NCBI GenBank assembly: GCA_900754615.1
Contig: CAAEDN010000063.1
Coordinates: 1-30,114, forward strand
Length of the DNA stretch: 30,114 nucleotides
Reading direction: 5' to 3'
Source of the DNA: an uncultured Holdemanella sp.
GTDB taxonomy: Bacteria > Bacillota_I > Bacilli_A > Erysipelotrichales > Erysipelotrichaceae
The notes below the pieces were generated by a model. It did not search any database, had not been told where the DNA came from, and saw nothing but the letters and a program-made list of their open reading frames with translations. Numbering within the stretch: the stretch's first letter is position 1; each line of letters starts with the position of its first letter. A program made the position numbers and the translations under genes. Below are positions 1 through 8,670 of this stretch, in pieces.

Positions 1-247
1 AGCGCAATCCCTTATATCCAATGGTCCAGAATTCTTTAACAGGTTTTTTCATTTCCCAATGACCACCACCTGATTTTGAACGATGATATACGGCATCGGC
101 CTTATTCCATGCACGCTCATCTTCAATAGGCCAGATTGCCACAGGGTCGGGTCTTCTTAGAATTGTTTGATTCCATCTTTCTAGTTTTTCTTTATTTCCA
201 GTATCAATAACTTCATAGTCTTGCCATTCTTTAGCAATTTGATTCAT
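1..247 (-). CDS. SAM-dependent methyltransferase, N-terminal part (cut by window edge)
   Basis: The minus strand reads open from an ATG at 247 to the window edge, giving 82 codons with a good ribosome binding site (AAAGGAG just upstream of the start). The protein begins MNQIAKEWQDYEVIDTG, followed by a segment with RRPDPVAIWP and then YHRSKSGGGHWE. From memory these are hallmarks of the N-terminus of a Firmicutes class I SAM-dependent methyltransferase related to the RlmI/COG1092 rRNA methyltransferases. The SAM-binding Rossmann core would lie outside the window, so the substrate cannot be judged. It is transcribed divergently from the gene at 336. Family assignment is from recognised N-terminal motifs only. 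Confidence 0.75.
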   Translation of the reverse strand, partial: MNQIAKEWQDYEVIDTGNKEKLERWNQTILRRPDPVAIWPIEDERAWNKADAVYHRSKSGGGHWEMKKPVKEFWTIGYKGLR

Positions 248-297
248 ACTTTTAGATCTCCTTTAACCGTTTAATTATAACATACATTTGCCAACTA

Positions 298-306
298 TGA
301 TATAAT
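298..306 (+). promoter_or_regulatory. Extended -10 promoter (TGATATAAT)
   Basis: TGnTATAAT lies 30 bases before the ATG at 336, and no good -35 hexamer sits 16-18 bases upstream. This fits an extended -10 sigma-A type promoter. It lies in the short divergent gap with the methyltransferase gene; an ATTATA at 274-279 could be the minus-strand -10. Confidence 0.6.
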
Positions 307-335
307 AGAGTGTGACTCTAGAAGGAGGTTTTAAC

Positions 336-1517
336 ATGTTTGTTCAAATGATTTGTAAAGATCGAAATGAAAAAGAAATGAATGAATTGTATGAAGTTTT
401 AGGACTTATCGCAAGACGAGAAGAAGTGCAAATTGAAGATCGTTATGATCATGTTGATATCTTGGTTTGTCCACAAGGAAAAATCGTTGTGACAGAAGAA
501 GATGGCGATATGGTTTTACGTGCCAATACACGTCATGCCGGTCCTGGATTTCATGCGTTTGTAGTAGATATATTTAAAGATATTCAGGAAGAAATTCCTG
601 GTGAATATGAATTGATGGATGATATGGAATTTGATAAGGATGAAGATTTTGATCGATTGAGTTCTATGTATGAAGATGAAATGGACTATATTCGTGGTGT
701 TCTTTTAGAAAATGAAGTGATGCGTCAACAGAATTATATGTATGATGAAACGTATTTTTTACCTCTTCAAAAAGAAAATCGCATATTAACAAGTCAGGGC
801 GATTTGGATTTAAAAGAATTTAAACATATGAATACTCGTGACTTGATGGATTCTTTCTATGTTTGGAATGATTGGGAAAGAGATGCAAAATTCTATAAGA
901 ATTGTGCATTGACTTTACTTGCTAAAGAAGGTGTTGGCGAATATACATTAATGAATGAAAATACGATTAAGCATGCAAATGATATTTGCGAATATATCGA
1001 GGCTGCTTATGAAAAAGATCATAATGTGGATCTTCCTTTGGATGCATATGCAGATTTATGCGAACAATTAGGTCGAGAAAATAAATTGCAAGATGCTAAG
1101 AATATGGAGCAGGAAGCGATTCAATATCGTATTCGTGAAGTGTATCATTTATTTGAAGATGCAAGAGTTGTTGCTAGTGGTGCCGCGGAAAGAAGCTATG
1201 ATCCAGTAAATCAGGCCTTATGTTTAATGTCACCATATAAAGATGAAGCACAATGGGATTGGTTGATTCAGGCAAGCAAACAACCGGGTATTGTCACAAA
1301 CTTAGATAACATTATGGAACAAGATCCTATTCAATATGACAAGAAAACGATTTGGATGGATTCATGGCAAGAAGATGGTATCTATGTATTAGAGGCTGTA
1401 CTTCGTTATAAAGAAAAATTCTTATATTTCCATGATGTATGTGCTAAGGAAAAAGATTTAGCTTTCTTAGAACAATGCATTAAGGAATCTGGCTTTACTA
1501 AAACGCAACTAGATTAG
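336..1517 (+). CDS. Acidic protein of unknown function, 393 aa
   Basis: I do not recognise this protein. The start is the ATG at 336, placed 7 bases after GAAGGAGG (321-328); an upstream in-frame GTG at 312 would place the ribosome binding site inside the gene and is rejected. The product is soluble-looking, with no signal peptide or membrane segment. It is strongly acidic around residues 90-125, with many Asp and Glu including a DKDEDFD stretch. The N-terminal 85 residues end in a motif-like RANTRHAGPGFH that looks like a conserved core. The C-terminal half is mainly helical with many aromatic residues. A 52-aa ORF follows 2 bases after the stop, suggesting co-translation. Function cannot be assigned from sequence alone. 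Confidence 0.85.
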   Translation: MFVQMICKDRNEKEMNELYEVLGLIARREEVQIEDRYDHVDILVCPQGKIVVTEEDGDMVLRANTRHAGPGFHAFVVDIFKDIQEEIPGEYELMDDMEFDKDEDFDRLSSMYEDEMDYIRGVLLENEVMRQQNYMYDETYFLPLQKENRILTSQGDLDLKEFKHMNTRDLMDSFYVWNDWERDAKFYKNCALTLLAKEGVGEYTLMNENTIKHANDICEYIEAAYEKDHNVDLPLDAYADLCEQLGRENKLQDAKNMEQEAIQYRIREVYHLFEDARVVASGAAERSYDPVNQALCLMSPYKDEAQWDWLIQASKQPGIVTNLDNIMEQDPIQYDKKTIWMDSWQEDGIYVLEAVLRYKEKFLYFHDVCAKEKDLAFLEQCIKESGFTKTQLD

Positions 1518-1519
1518 AT

Positions 1520-1678
1520 ATGACAAATAAACTGTTAGAAATAACAGCAAAAGCCAATGATTATTCATCTGTTGATCAATTGTTGATGGATTATGGATTT
1601 ATTCCTACTGTATTAATACCAAAACATAAAAAGATAGAAATAGTCAAAGCGATTGCGAAAAGTTTTGCCAATAAGTAA
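1520..1678 (+). CDS. Small hypothetical protein, 52 aa
   Basis: The ATG lies 2 bases after the stop of the preceding gene, and the frame is open to a TAA just before a strong terminator. No clear ribosome binding site is visible, so expression would depend on translational coupling. The product (starts MTNKLLEITAKANDY, ends KAIAKSFANK) looks like a small basic helical protein without membrane segments. I do not recognise the family. The tight position between a gene and its terminator is the main argument that it is real. Confidence 0.55.
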   Translation: MTNKLLEITAKANDYSSVDQLLMDYGFIPTVLIPKHKKIEIVKAIAKSFANK

Positions 1679-1687
1679 TCGAATGGA

Positions 1688-1713
1688 GTGCTCATATTTC
1701 TGAGCACTTTTTT
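1688..1713 (+). terminator. Rho-independent terminator
   Basis: A perfect 7-bp stem GTGCTCA/TGAGCAC (1688-1694 and 1701-1707) with a 6-base loop is followed by six T. It ends the unit at 336-1678. Confidence 0.9.
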
Positions 1714-1722
1714 CATGTTTTA

Positions 1723-1731
1723 TGGTAAAAT
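1723..1731 (+). promoter_or_regulatory. Possible extended -10 promoter for the pcrA operon
   Basis: TGGTAAAAT lies just after the terminator and about 20 bases before the pcrA ATG, matching TGnTAnAAT. There is no clear -35. It would give a very short 5' leader of roughly 13 bases. Confidence 0.4.
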
Positions 1732-1750
1732 TGATACGGTGATTAAAAAT

Positions 1751-3928
1751 ATGAGTAACTCAATATTAGATACATTAAATGAAAATCAAAGAACTGCCGC
1801 AACGACAATTAACGAACACGTTCGTATTATTGCGGGGGCTGGTAGTGGAAAAACACGTGTCTTAATGGCACGTATTGTTTATTTAGTTGAAGATTGTGGT
1901 ATTTTACCAAACCGAATCTTGGCTATCACATTCACAAACAAAGCAGCGAATGAAATGAAAACACGTTTAACTGCACAACTAGGCAGTATGGCAAGTGTCG
2001 TACGTATTTCAACAATTCACTCCTTGTGTGTAAGAATGCTAAGAGAAGATGCCGACTTGATTGGATATCCAAAAACATTCGCCATTATGGATCCAGAAGA
2101 TCAAAAAGCCATCTTAAAACCTATTTATAAAAAATTAGAAGTGGATAAATCCACGATTTCTTATAATCGTGCATTAGGCGCTATAAGTGCTTATAAAACA
2201 AACTATATTGATCCACAAATGGCAGGTAATATGGCGATGGATGATGTGAGCATTACTTTAGCGAAAATTTATGCAGGCTATGAAGCGCGTCGTAATGAAA
2301 TGAAAGCTATGGATTTTGATGACTTATTATTAGAAGGACATCGCTTGTTAAATAGTGTATCTTCTGTTCGTGAGAAGTGGCAAAACCGCTTAGACTACAT
2401 TCATGTTGATGAATTCCAGGACGTGGACCCTATTCAGTATGGAATTATTAAATTATTAACTGGGAAAAATACACACCTATGTGTTGTAGGAGATCCAGAT
2501 CAGACAATCTATACTTGGCGTGGAGCGAGTGTAGATATTATCTTAAAGTTCAATAAAGATTTTGAACCATGTAAAACTGTTATTTTGAATGAGAATTATC
2601 GTTCAACACAACCAATTCTAGATGCAAGTAATGCGGTTATCAAATACAATAAGGAACGTATTGATAAAGATTTATATACAAAACTTCCGGGCGATGAAAA
2701 AATCACGATGTTTGAAGGCAAAGAAGATAGTGAAGAGCCTATTTTTGTGGCTCGTCAAATCAATGAAAAACATAAAAAAGGTTTGGAATATAAAGATATG
2801 GCCATTCTGTATCGTTCCAATTATTCTTCACGTGCTTTTGAGCGTATCTTTAAATCGGTAGGTATTCCATATGTGATCTATGGTGGTATTCGTTTCTATG
2901 AAAGACAAGAAATTAAAGATGCATTGTGCTATTTAAGATTATGTACAAACCGCAACGAAGAAGATCCAGATCAAATGTCATTGGATTTAGCCGTTTTACG
3001 TGTGATCAATGTGCCTCGTCGTGGAATTGGGGCGCGTACTATTGAAAATCTGCAACAACAGGCAGCCCAAAGACATATGAATCTTTATGATGTCATGAAA
3101 GATCCAATTGGATTAAGTACAGCTGTCACAAAGAAATGTGAAATGTTTGTGGATTTAATTGAAGATCTTCGCGAAAATAGAGAACATTATGCGCTTGAAG
3201 ACTTCTTAGATTATGTGCTAGATACAACAGGCTATATTTCTATGTTAAAAGAAGACAGAGAAAGTGGGCAGGATCGTATTGATAACTTAAAGGAATTAAA
3301 AGAAGATATTGCCCAAAGTATGATTGAAGATCCGGAAATGACTTTGGAATCTTACTTAGAAGACATTGCTTTGTTTACGGATAAAACGCAGGAAACAAGT
3401 GAAAATACAGTGAGCTTAATGACGGTGCATGCCGCCAAAGGATTGGAGTTTGACACTGTCTTTTTAGTCAACTTCAATGATGGTGTATTCCCAAGTTCAA
3501 GAGCCTGTGATGAAGGTGGTATGAAGGCATTAGAAGAAGAAAGAAGACTTCTATATGTAGCCATGACACGTGCCAAGAAAACGCTATATATTACATGGAA
3601 TACAGGATTTAGCTATATGCAGGATGCATTTAAAACGCCGTCTCGTTTTAGAGCTGAAATCCCAACGGAATATATTGTTCAAGAAGAAAAAGAAGAAGCA
3701 CCTAAGCAGTCAAAGATGGTTGTTTCACAGTCTTTAACAGGAAGACCATCCAAACTTGGTGCAAATAAAAAGAAAGTACGTTTACGTAAAGGAGATGCGG
3801 TTGAACATACAATCTACGGTCAGGGTGTTGTCCTTGAAATTCGTGGGGATGTCGCAACGATTGCCTTTGGTCATACGATCGGCGTGAAAAAGTTGAATGC
3901 ATCTCATCCTTCTTTAAAGAAAGCTTAG
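1751..3928 (+). CDS. pcrA: ATP-dependent DNA helicase PcrA (UvrD/Rep family)
   Basis: A 725-residue SF1A 3'-5' helicase that acts in repair and in clearing replication and transcription conflicts. The full motif set is visible: Walker A GAGSGKT (29-35), motif Ia TFTNKAANEM, motif II DEFQD (220-224), motif III GDPDQTIYTWRGA, motif V TVHAAKGLEFD and motif VI VAMTRAKK. The C-terminal domain with KGDAVEHTIYGQGVV matches the Tudor-like RNA polymerase-binding tail typical of PcrA. I chose the ATG at 1751 because the longer frame back to 1688 begins inside the upstream terminator. The ribosome binding site is weak (ACGGTGAT). It is the first gene of an apparent operon with ligA (7-base gap), camS and gatCAB, the usual Firmicutes order. 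Length fits the family (about 720-750 aa). Confidence 0.97.
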   Translation: MSNSILDTLNENQRTAATTINEHVRIIAGAGSGKTRVLMARIVYLVEDCGILPNRILAITFTNKAANEMKTRLTAQLGSMASVVRISTIHSLCVRMLREDADLIGYPKTFAIMDPEDQKAILKPIYKKLEVDKSTISYNRALGAISAYKTNYIDPQMAGNMAMDDVSITLAKIYAGYEARRNEMKAMDFDDLLLEGHRLLNSVSSVREKWQNRLDYIHVDEFQDVDPIQYGIIKLLTGKNTHLCVVGDPDQTIYTWRGASVDIILKFNKDFEPCKTVILNENYRSTQPILDASNAVIKYNKERIDKDLYTKLPGDEKITMFEGKEDSEEPIFVARQINEKHKKGLEYKDMAILYRSNYSSRAFERIFKSVGIPYVIYGGIRFYERQEIKDALCYLRLCTNRNEEDPDQMSLDLAVLRVINVPRRGIGARTIENLQQQAAQRHMNLYDVMKDPIGLSTAVTKKCEMFVDLIEDLRENREHYALEDFLDYVLDTTGYISMLKEDRESGQDRIDNLKELKEDIAQSMIEDPEMTLESYLEDIALFTDKTQETSENTVSLMTVHAAKGLEFDTVFLVNFNDGVFPSSRACDEGGMKALEEERRLLYVAMTRAKKTLYITWNTGFSYMQDAFKTPSRFRAEIPTEYIVQEEKEEAPKQSKMVVSQSLTGRPSKLGANKKKVRLRKGDAVEHTIYGQGVVLEIRGDVATIAFGHTIGVKKLNASHPSLKKA

Positions 3929-3935
3929 GTGATTC

Positions 3936-5933
3936 ATGATGGATGAAAAGGCAAGAATTTTAGAATTACGAAAAGAACTAGAAAGATATTCAATTGAATA
4001 TTATGTGTATGACAATCCGAGTGTAACCGATCAAGAATATGATCGATTAATGCAGGAATTGATGGCTTTAGAAGAAAAGCATCCTGAAATGTATGATGCG
4101 AATAGTCCGAGTCAAAGAATTATTGGCTCTGTACTTGAGGGGTTTGAAAAAGTTACGCATGACTCTCAAATGTTGTCATTAGGCAATGTGTTTAATAAAG
4201 AAGAGATTGAAGAATTTGTACAAAGAATATCCGAAAGCGTATCCCATCCTGAATTCGTAGTTGAGTGTAAATACGATGGTTTAGCCATGTCTTTACTGTA
4301 TGATGATGGAAATTTTACACGTGCTGTTACACGAGGAGATGGAATAGTAGGGGAGGATGTTTCAAATAATGTCAAAACCATTATGTCGATTCCTATGCAT
4401 ATTTCTCAAACTCGACATGTAGAAGTTCGTGGCGAAGTCTATATGCCTAAGGCTAGCTTTGAACAATTGAACAAAAAACAAGAAGAAAGAGGATTAGCAC
4501 CATTTGCGAATCCTAGAAATGCAGCTGCAGGTTCCATTCGACAGTTAGACTCAAGTGTATGTGCAAGTCGTAAATTAGATGCCTACTGGTACTATTTTCA
4601 AAATGCTTCGGACTTTGCGATACAGACACAAGAAGAAGCTTTGGAAACAATGTCTAAAATGCATTTTAGAGTCAATCCACTACGTAAGGTTTGTACAACC
4701 GTTGATGAAATTTGGCAGTTTATTCAAAAAATTCAAGAACAAAGAGAGAATCTACCTTATGAAATTGATGGGATGGTCATTAAATTAAATAATTTGGCAG
4801 AACAAAGAATGCTTGGAAGCACAGCTAAAGTGCCTCGTTATGCCACGGCCTATAAGTTTCCGGCTCAGGAAGTATTAACAAGATTAAAAGATATTGTGAT
4901 TACGGTAGGCCGTACAGGTAAAATCACACCTAATGCGGTATTAGAACCCGTACGAGTTGCGGGCACTACAGTCAGTGCAGCCCAGCTTCACAATGAAGAT
5001 ATGATTGCCAATAAGGACTTGCGTATTGGAGATATTGTAGTTGTAAGAAAAGCCGGGGAAATTATTCCAGAAGTTGTAACAAGTGTGCCTGAAAGACGAG
5101 ATGGAACACAGCTTCCATATCATTTCCCAACAACATGTCCGATTTGTGGTTCTCACTTGGTTCGTTTACCGGATGAGGCTGCACACTATTGTATCAATCA
5201 GGACTGTCCAGCGCGTGTCGTTGAAAGTATGATTCATTTTGCGTCAAGAGATGCGATGAATATTGATACTTTAGGAGATAAAAAAATTGAACAACTTCAT
5301 GAATGGGGTTATTTAAATTCAATTGAAGATATTTACTTTTTAAATCGTTATTATGATGAATTAATTGAAAAACCAGGTTATCAAAAGAAGTCTGTAGATA
5401 AGCTTCTTGAATCGATTGAAAATAGTAAAAAACAGCCACTGGGAGTCATTTTATATGGTTTAGGAATCCGTCAAGTTGGTAAAAAAGCAGCTATGATCTT
5501 AGCTGAACAATTTGGGAATATCGATACTTTGATGCATGCCAGTGTTGATGATTTGGTCTTGATTCATGATATTGGATTAATTACAGCTCAAAGTGTTGTA
5601 GCTTTCTTTAAAGAAGAAAAGAATCTTCATTTAATTGAAGTCTTAAAACAAGCTGGATGTAATTTCATACAAGAAAAGAAACAAGTTGTACAAAGTCGTT
5701 TCACAAATAAAACATGTGTATTAACAGGTACTCTAGAACATTATACGCGTAATGAAGCGAAAGCTATTTTAGAATCTTTAGGAGCGAATGTTTCAGGGTC
5801 TGTATCGAAAAAGACAGACTATGTGATTTATGGTACGGCTGCCGGATCAAAACTTACAAAAGCACAAAGTCTTGGCGTAAGTACGATGAGTGAAGAGGAA
5901 TTTGTGCAGGAGGTTGAAAATGCGAAAGAATAA
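3936..5933 (+). CDS. ligA: NAD-dependent DNA ligase LigA
   Basis: A 665-residue ligase that seals nicks in replication and repair using NAD+. The adenylation motif CKYDGLA places the nucleophilic lysine at residue 112. The order is the N-terminal Ia and adenylation domains, the OB fold, a four-cysteine zinc finger (C401, C404, C419, C424), helix-hairpin-helix repeats (about 435-575, e.g. LYGLGIRQVGKKAA), and a C-terminal BRCT domain (about 590-660, TCVLTGTL and SKKTDYVIYG). Two consecutive ATGs (3936 and 3939) follow AGGTGA. The gap from pcrA is 7 bases and the 3' end overlaps camS by 14 bases, so these genes are probably translated from one mRNA. Length is normal for bacterial LigA. Confidence 0.98.
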   Translation: MMDEKARILELRKELERYSIEYYVYDNPSVTDQEYDRLMQELMALEEKHPEMYDANSPSQRIIGSVLEGFEKVTHDSQMLSLGNVFNKEEIEEFVQRISESVSHPEFVVECKYDGLAMSLLYDDGNFTRAVTRGDGIVGEDVSNNVKTIMSIPMHISQTRHVEVRGEVYMPKASFEQLNKKQEERGLAPFANPRNAAAGSIRQLDSSVCASRKLDAYWYYFQNASDFAIQTQEEALETMSKMHFRVNPLRKVCTTVDEIWQFIQKIQEQRENLPYEIDGMVIKLNNLAEQRMLGSTAKVPRYATAYKFPAQEVLTRLKDIVITVGRTGKITPNAVLEPVRVAGTTVSAAQLHNEDMIANKDLRIGDIVVVRKAGEIIPEVVTSVPERRDGTQLPYHFPTTCPICGSHLVRLPDEAAHYCINQDCPARVVESMIHFASRDAMNIDTLGDKKIEQLHEWGYLNSIEDIYFLNRYYDELIEKPGYQKKSVDKLLESIENSKKQPLGVILYGLGIRQVGKKAAMILAEQFGNIDTLMHASVDDLVLIHDIGLITAQSVVAFFKEEKNLHLIEVLKQAGCNFIQEKKQVVQSRFTNKTCVLTGTLEHYTRNEAKAILESLGANVSGSVSKKTDYVIYGTAAGSKLTKAQSLGVSTMSEEEFVQEVENAKE

Positions 5934-6990
5934 ATTATTGATTGGTTTACTCGCAATGAGCCTATGTGCTTGTTCTACAGGAAACAAAAATCAGGCAAGT
6001 GCCTTAAACGATGATTCGTATCAGGCAATTTTACCTTATGAATCCAGTGATACAAGAAGTAAACATGTGGGTTTGATTCAGGATACAGATTTGCGTGTTG
6101 AAATGGAAAGTGGATTGATGGATCTATCTAAAAAATATTTTTCAACGAGTTCAGTTGGATACAAGGTACATCAATTCTTAGATTATGATGAATTGGATGC
6201 GACAGATGGCTCAAGAGGATTGTTAGGAACGGTTCGTGATGGAAATCCGAATGGTTTAAATCCGAGTGCAGATGAAGAATTTGATACAGGAAATGGGATT
6301 GTGACTAAGGCGACGATCTTAGTTGATATTTATGAGTTAGACTGGTATACGAATAATGATTTAAAAGGTGTTTCTTTAGGTCTTGTTGTGAATGGTGAAT
6401 TAAATACATCGGATGGTTCAACTGTAGAGATTACGGATGAGAAAATGGAAAGCTATTTGGAAGTTACTTTTTCCAAGATTGCTTCTTATATGCATGAGCG
6501 ATTCAATGAAATCAATAAAAATATTCCAATTTTTATTGCAGCCTACCGGTTGGATGAATCGAATACGACCGGTAAAGGTGGATATGTATATGAAGGCTAC
6601 TACAAAGGTGGTCAGGGAAGCTTTACTTCTTTAAAACAAGAATGGGTTTTAGTTCCTAGCTCACGTTTTAAAGAATTGGATTCCACTGCATATAGTGAAT
6701 TTACAACGTTTAAAGAAGATATATCAACCGTGCTTCCAGACAATACGTACATTACTGGCGAAGCGAAGTTTGAATCAAAGAAAATGAAAAAATTAAATTT
6801 GACAATTACAGCACATGGAAAGACTGCCGGAGAAGTATTGGCTGTCATCGAAGATGTTAGGGATCAGATGTCTACTTTTGAATCAAAAAAGTGTGACTAT
6901 TTGATTACTATTTTAAATGATGATACAGTGTATGCGTTAATTGAAAGAAAATCAGATTCTAGTGAATGTAATGTGATCAGTAAGATATAG
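5920..6990 (+). CDS. camS: CamS-family lipoprotein
   Basis: A 356-residue predicted lipoprotein. The ATG at 5920 is preceded by AGGAGG (5908-5913) inside the end of ligA; the longer frame from 5890 would bury the signal peptide and is not used. The N-terminus is Met-Arg-Lys-Asn-Lys, a short hydrophobic stretch, and the lipobox LCAC with the lipidated cysteine at residue 18. The rest matches the CamS sex-pheromone family layout, with GLVVNGELN and a conserved C-terminal domain. In enterococci and staphylococci the signal peptide of this family yields the cAM373-type pheromone; the protein's own role is poorly known. The position between ligA and gatC is the classical Firmicutes one. The assignment rests on both sequence and synteny. 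Confidence 0.85.
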   Translation: MRKNKLLIGLLAMSLCACSTGNKNQASALNDDSYQAILPYESSDTRSKHVGLIQDTDLRVEMESGLMDLSKKYFSTSSVGYKVHQFLDYDELDATDGSRGLLGTVRDGNPNGLNPSADEEFDTGNGIVTKATILVDIYELDWYTNNDLKGVSLGLVVNGELNTSDGSTVEITDEKMESYLEVTFSKIASYMHERFNEINKNIPIFIAAYRLDESNTTGKGGYVYEGYYKGGQGSFTSLKQEWVLVPSSRFKELDSTAYSEFTTFKEDISTVLPDNTYITGEAKFESKKMKKLNLTITAHGKTAGEVLAVIEDVRDQMSTFESKKCDYLITILNDDTVYALIERKSDSSECNVISKI

Positions 6991-6999
6991 GAGGAGAAT

Positions 7000-7293
7000 A
7001 TGGAAAAGTTCAGTACAGAATATTTTCACAAATTGGCAAATGACTTGAAGCTTGACTTGAGTGATGAAGAAATCGAAGAATTAAAAAAAGATTTTGTTGC
7101 CGTAGAAGAACAAGTATCCCTTTTTGAAAAAGTGGATACAGAAGGAGTAGAACCAATGGTTTATCCTTTTGAAGCACCGACAACATTCTTAAGAGAAGAT
7201 GTAGAAAGTGATGTTTTAACGCAAGAAGAAGCGTTAGCCAATGTAAAAGATGCGCGTATGGGACATGTTCACGTTCCAAAGGTGGTGAAGTAA
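7000..7293 (+). CDS. gatC: Asp-tRNA(Asn)/Glu-tRNA(Gln) amidotransferase subunit C
   Basis: A 97-residue subunit that wraps between GatA and GatB and stabilises the amidotransferase. It shows the typical opening FHKLANDLKLDLSDEEIEEL and the central VDTEGVEPM (family consensus VDTEGVEPM/ PT), then a FLREDV segment. The start follows GGAGGAGA at ideal spacing, 9 bases after camS. gatA begins 1 base after its stop, so the three subunits are probably translationally coupled for equal production. Confidence 0.95.
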   Translation: MEKFSTEYFHKLANDLKLDLSDEEIEELKKDFVAVEEQVSLFEKVDTEGVEPMVYPFEAPTTFLREDVESDVLTQEEALANVKDARMGHVHVPKVVK

Positions 7294-7294
7294 G

Positions 7295-8668
7295 ATGGAA
7301 ATTTCAAATTGTGTAAATAAACAAGCAGCGATTGAAAAAATCAATGCGGTACAACCAAAATTAAATGCGGTTGTCACTATGATCGATGAAGAAACAAATA
7401 CAAATGCAGGCAAGCTTGCAGGTGTACCTGTTGCATTAAAAGATAACATCTCAACTCGTGGAATTAAAACAACGGCAAGTAGTCGTATTTTAGATAACTA
7501 TGTTCCTGTTTATGATGCGACAATTGTAAAAAAATTAAGAGCTGCTGGAGCCGATTTTGTATGTAAGGCAAGTATGGATGAATTAGGTATGGGTGGAACG
7601 AATAAAAATGCTTATACAGGCGTTGTTCATAATCCATATGATTTAGATCGTATTCCAGGTGGATCAAGTGGAGGATGTGCAGCCCTTGTAGCCGATGGTT
7701 GTGTACCTTTAGCTATTGGTACAGATACAGGAGACAGTGTCCGTAAACCTGCTGCTTATTGTGGTGTTGTCGGTGTAAAACCAACATATGGACGTATTTC
7801 ACGTTATGGAATCATTCCATATGCAAGTTCATTAGATCACGTAGGATATTTCACAACAAGTGTTAAAGATGCAGCCTTGGCATTAGAAGTTTTAGCCGGT
7901 CGTGATGATCATGATATGACTTCAAGCTATGAAGCGGTCGGTGAATATTCTGCATTATTGAACAGTGATCTAACAAATAAAACAATTGGTGTATTTAAAA
8001 CGGTCGTGGACGAAGTTGCGTGTGAGGAATTAAAAAATCAGTTTGCAGCTTTGGTTTCTAAATTGGAAGCAAAGGGTGCAAAAATTGTTGAGGTTGAAAT
8101 GCCTAAAGAATATATGGAATTAATTGCCCCTGTATATAAAACAATTGCGAATGCAGAGGCAACTGCAAACCATTCTAACTTAGATGGTATTCGTTTTGGT
8201 ATGCGTGAAGATGGTGATGATTTAGAAGAAGTTATGACACATACACGTACAAAAGGTTTCTCAAGTTATGTTCGTGCTCGTTTCGTAATCGGTTCTTATT
8301 CTTTGTTTGAAGAAAATCAGGATCGTCTATTTAGAAAAGCTCAAAAGATTCGTCGTTTGATTGTTCAGGCTTACGCAAAAATGTTTGAAACATGTGATGC
8401 CGTATTAAGTATTGCAGCTCCAACAATTGCACCATTGATCAATGAGAGTTCAAATGTGCGATTTGGCACATCTAGTTTTGCCGAAGAACATATGCAGTTA
8501 CAAAACTTCTCAGGTTATCCAAGTATTACACTTCCATTAGGTAAAGTGGATTCCATGCCTGTAGCTGTGAATTTAACTTGTAAACCTTTTGAGGAACAAA
8601 AAATGTTTGATGTTTCAAGTGCTGTTGAAGAATGTACAGGCTTAAAAGGTCAATGTTTGGAGGGATAA
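7295..8668 (+). CDS. gatA: Asp-tRNA(Asn)/Glu-tRNA(Gln) amidotransferase subunit A (glutaminase)
   Basis: A 457-residue amidase-signature protein that releases ammonia from glutamine for transamidation of Glu-tRNA(Gln) and Asp-tRNA(Asn). The Ser-cisSer-Lys triad is visible as K49 (VALKDNI), S124 in PGGSSGG and nucleophile S148, with the same spacings (75 and 24 residues) as in the characterised staphylococcal enzyme. The oxyanion-hole segment reads TGDSVRKPA instead of the usual TGGSIRQPA; see findings. It is about 25-30 residues shorter than typical GatA, mostly at the N-terminus. It starts 1 base after gatC, with GGTGGTG as a weak binding site. Confidence 0.96.
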   Translation: MEISNCVNKQAAIEKINAVQPKLNAVVTMIDEETNTNAGKLAGVPVALKDNISTRGIKTTASSRILDNYVPVYDATIVKKLRAAGADFVCKASMDELGMGGTNKNAYTGVVHNPYDLDRIPGGSSGGCAALVADGCVPLAIGTDTGDSVRKPAAYCGVVGVKPTYGRISRYGIIPYASSLDHVGYFTTSVKDAALALEVLAGRDDHDMTSSYEAVGEYSALLNSDLTNKTIGVFKTVVDEVACEELKNQFAALVSKLEAKGAKIVEVEMPKEYMELIAPVYKTIANAEATANHSNLDGIRFGMREDGDDLEEVMTHTRTKGFSSYVRARFVIGSYSLFEENQDRLFRKAQKIRRLIVQAYAKMFETCDAVLSIAAPTIAPLINESSNVRFGTSSFAEEHMQLQNFSGYPSITLPLGKVDSMPVAVNLTCKPFEEQKMFDVSSAVEECTGLKGQCLEG

Positions 8669-8670
8669 GA

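Noticed and set aside
1688..1750. N-terminal extension of PcrA from a GTG at 1688
   Set aside because: It begins inside the upstream terminator hairpin, and the normal PcrA start follows at 1751.
5890..5919. Longer CamS start at 5890
   Set aside because: It would put ten extra residues (MKRNLCRRLK) before the lipoprotein signal peptide; AGGAGG supports the ATG at 5920.
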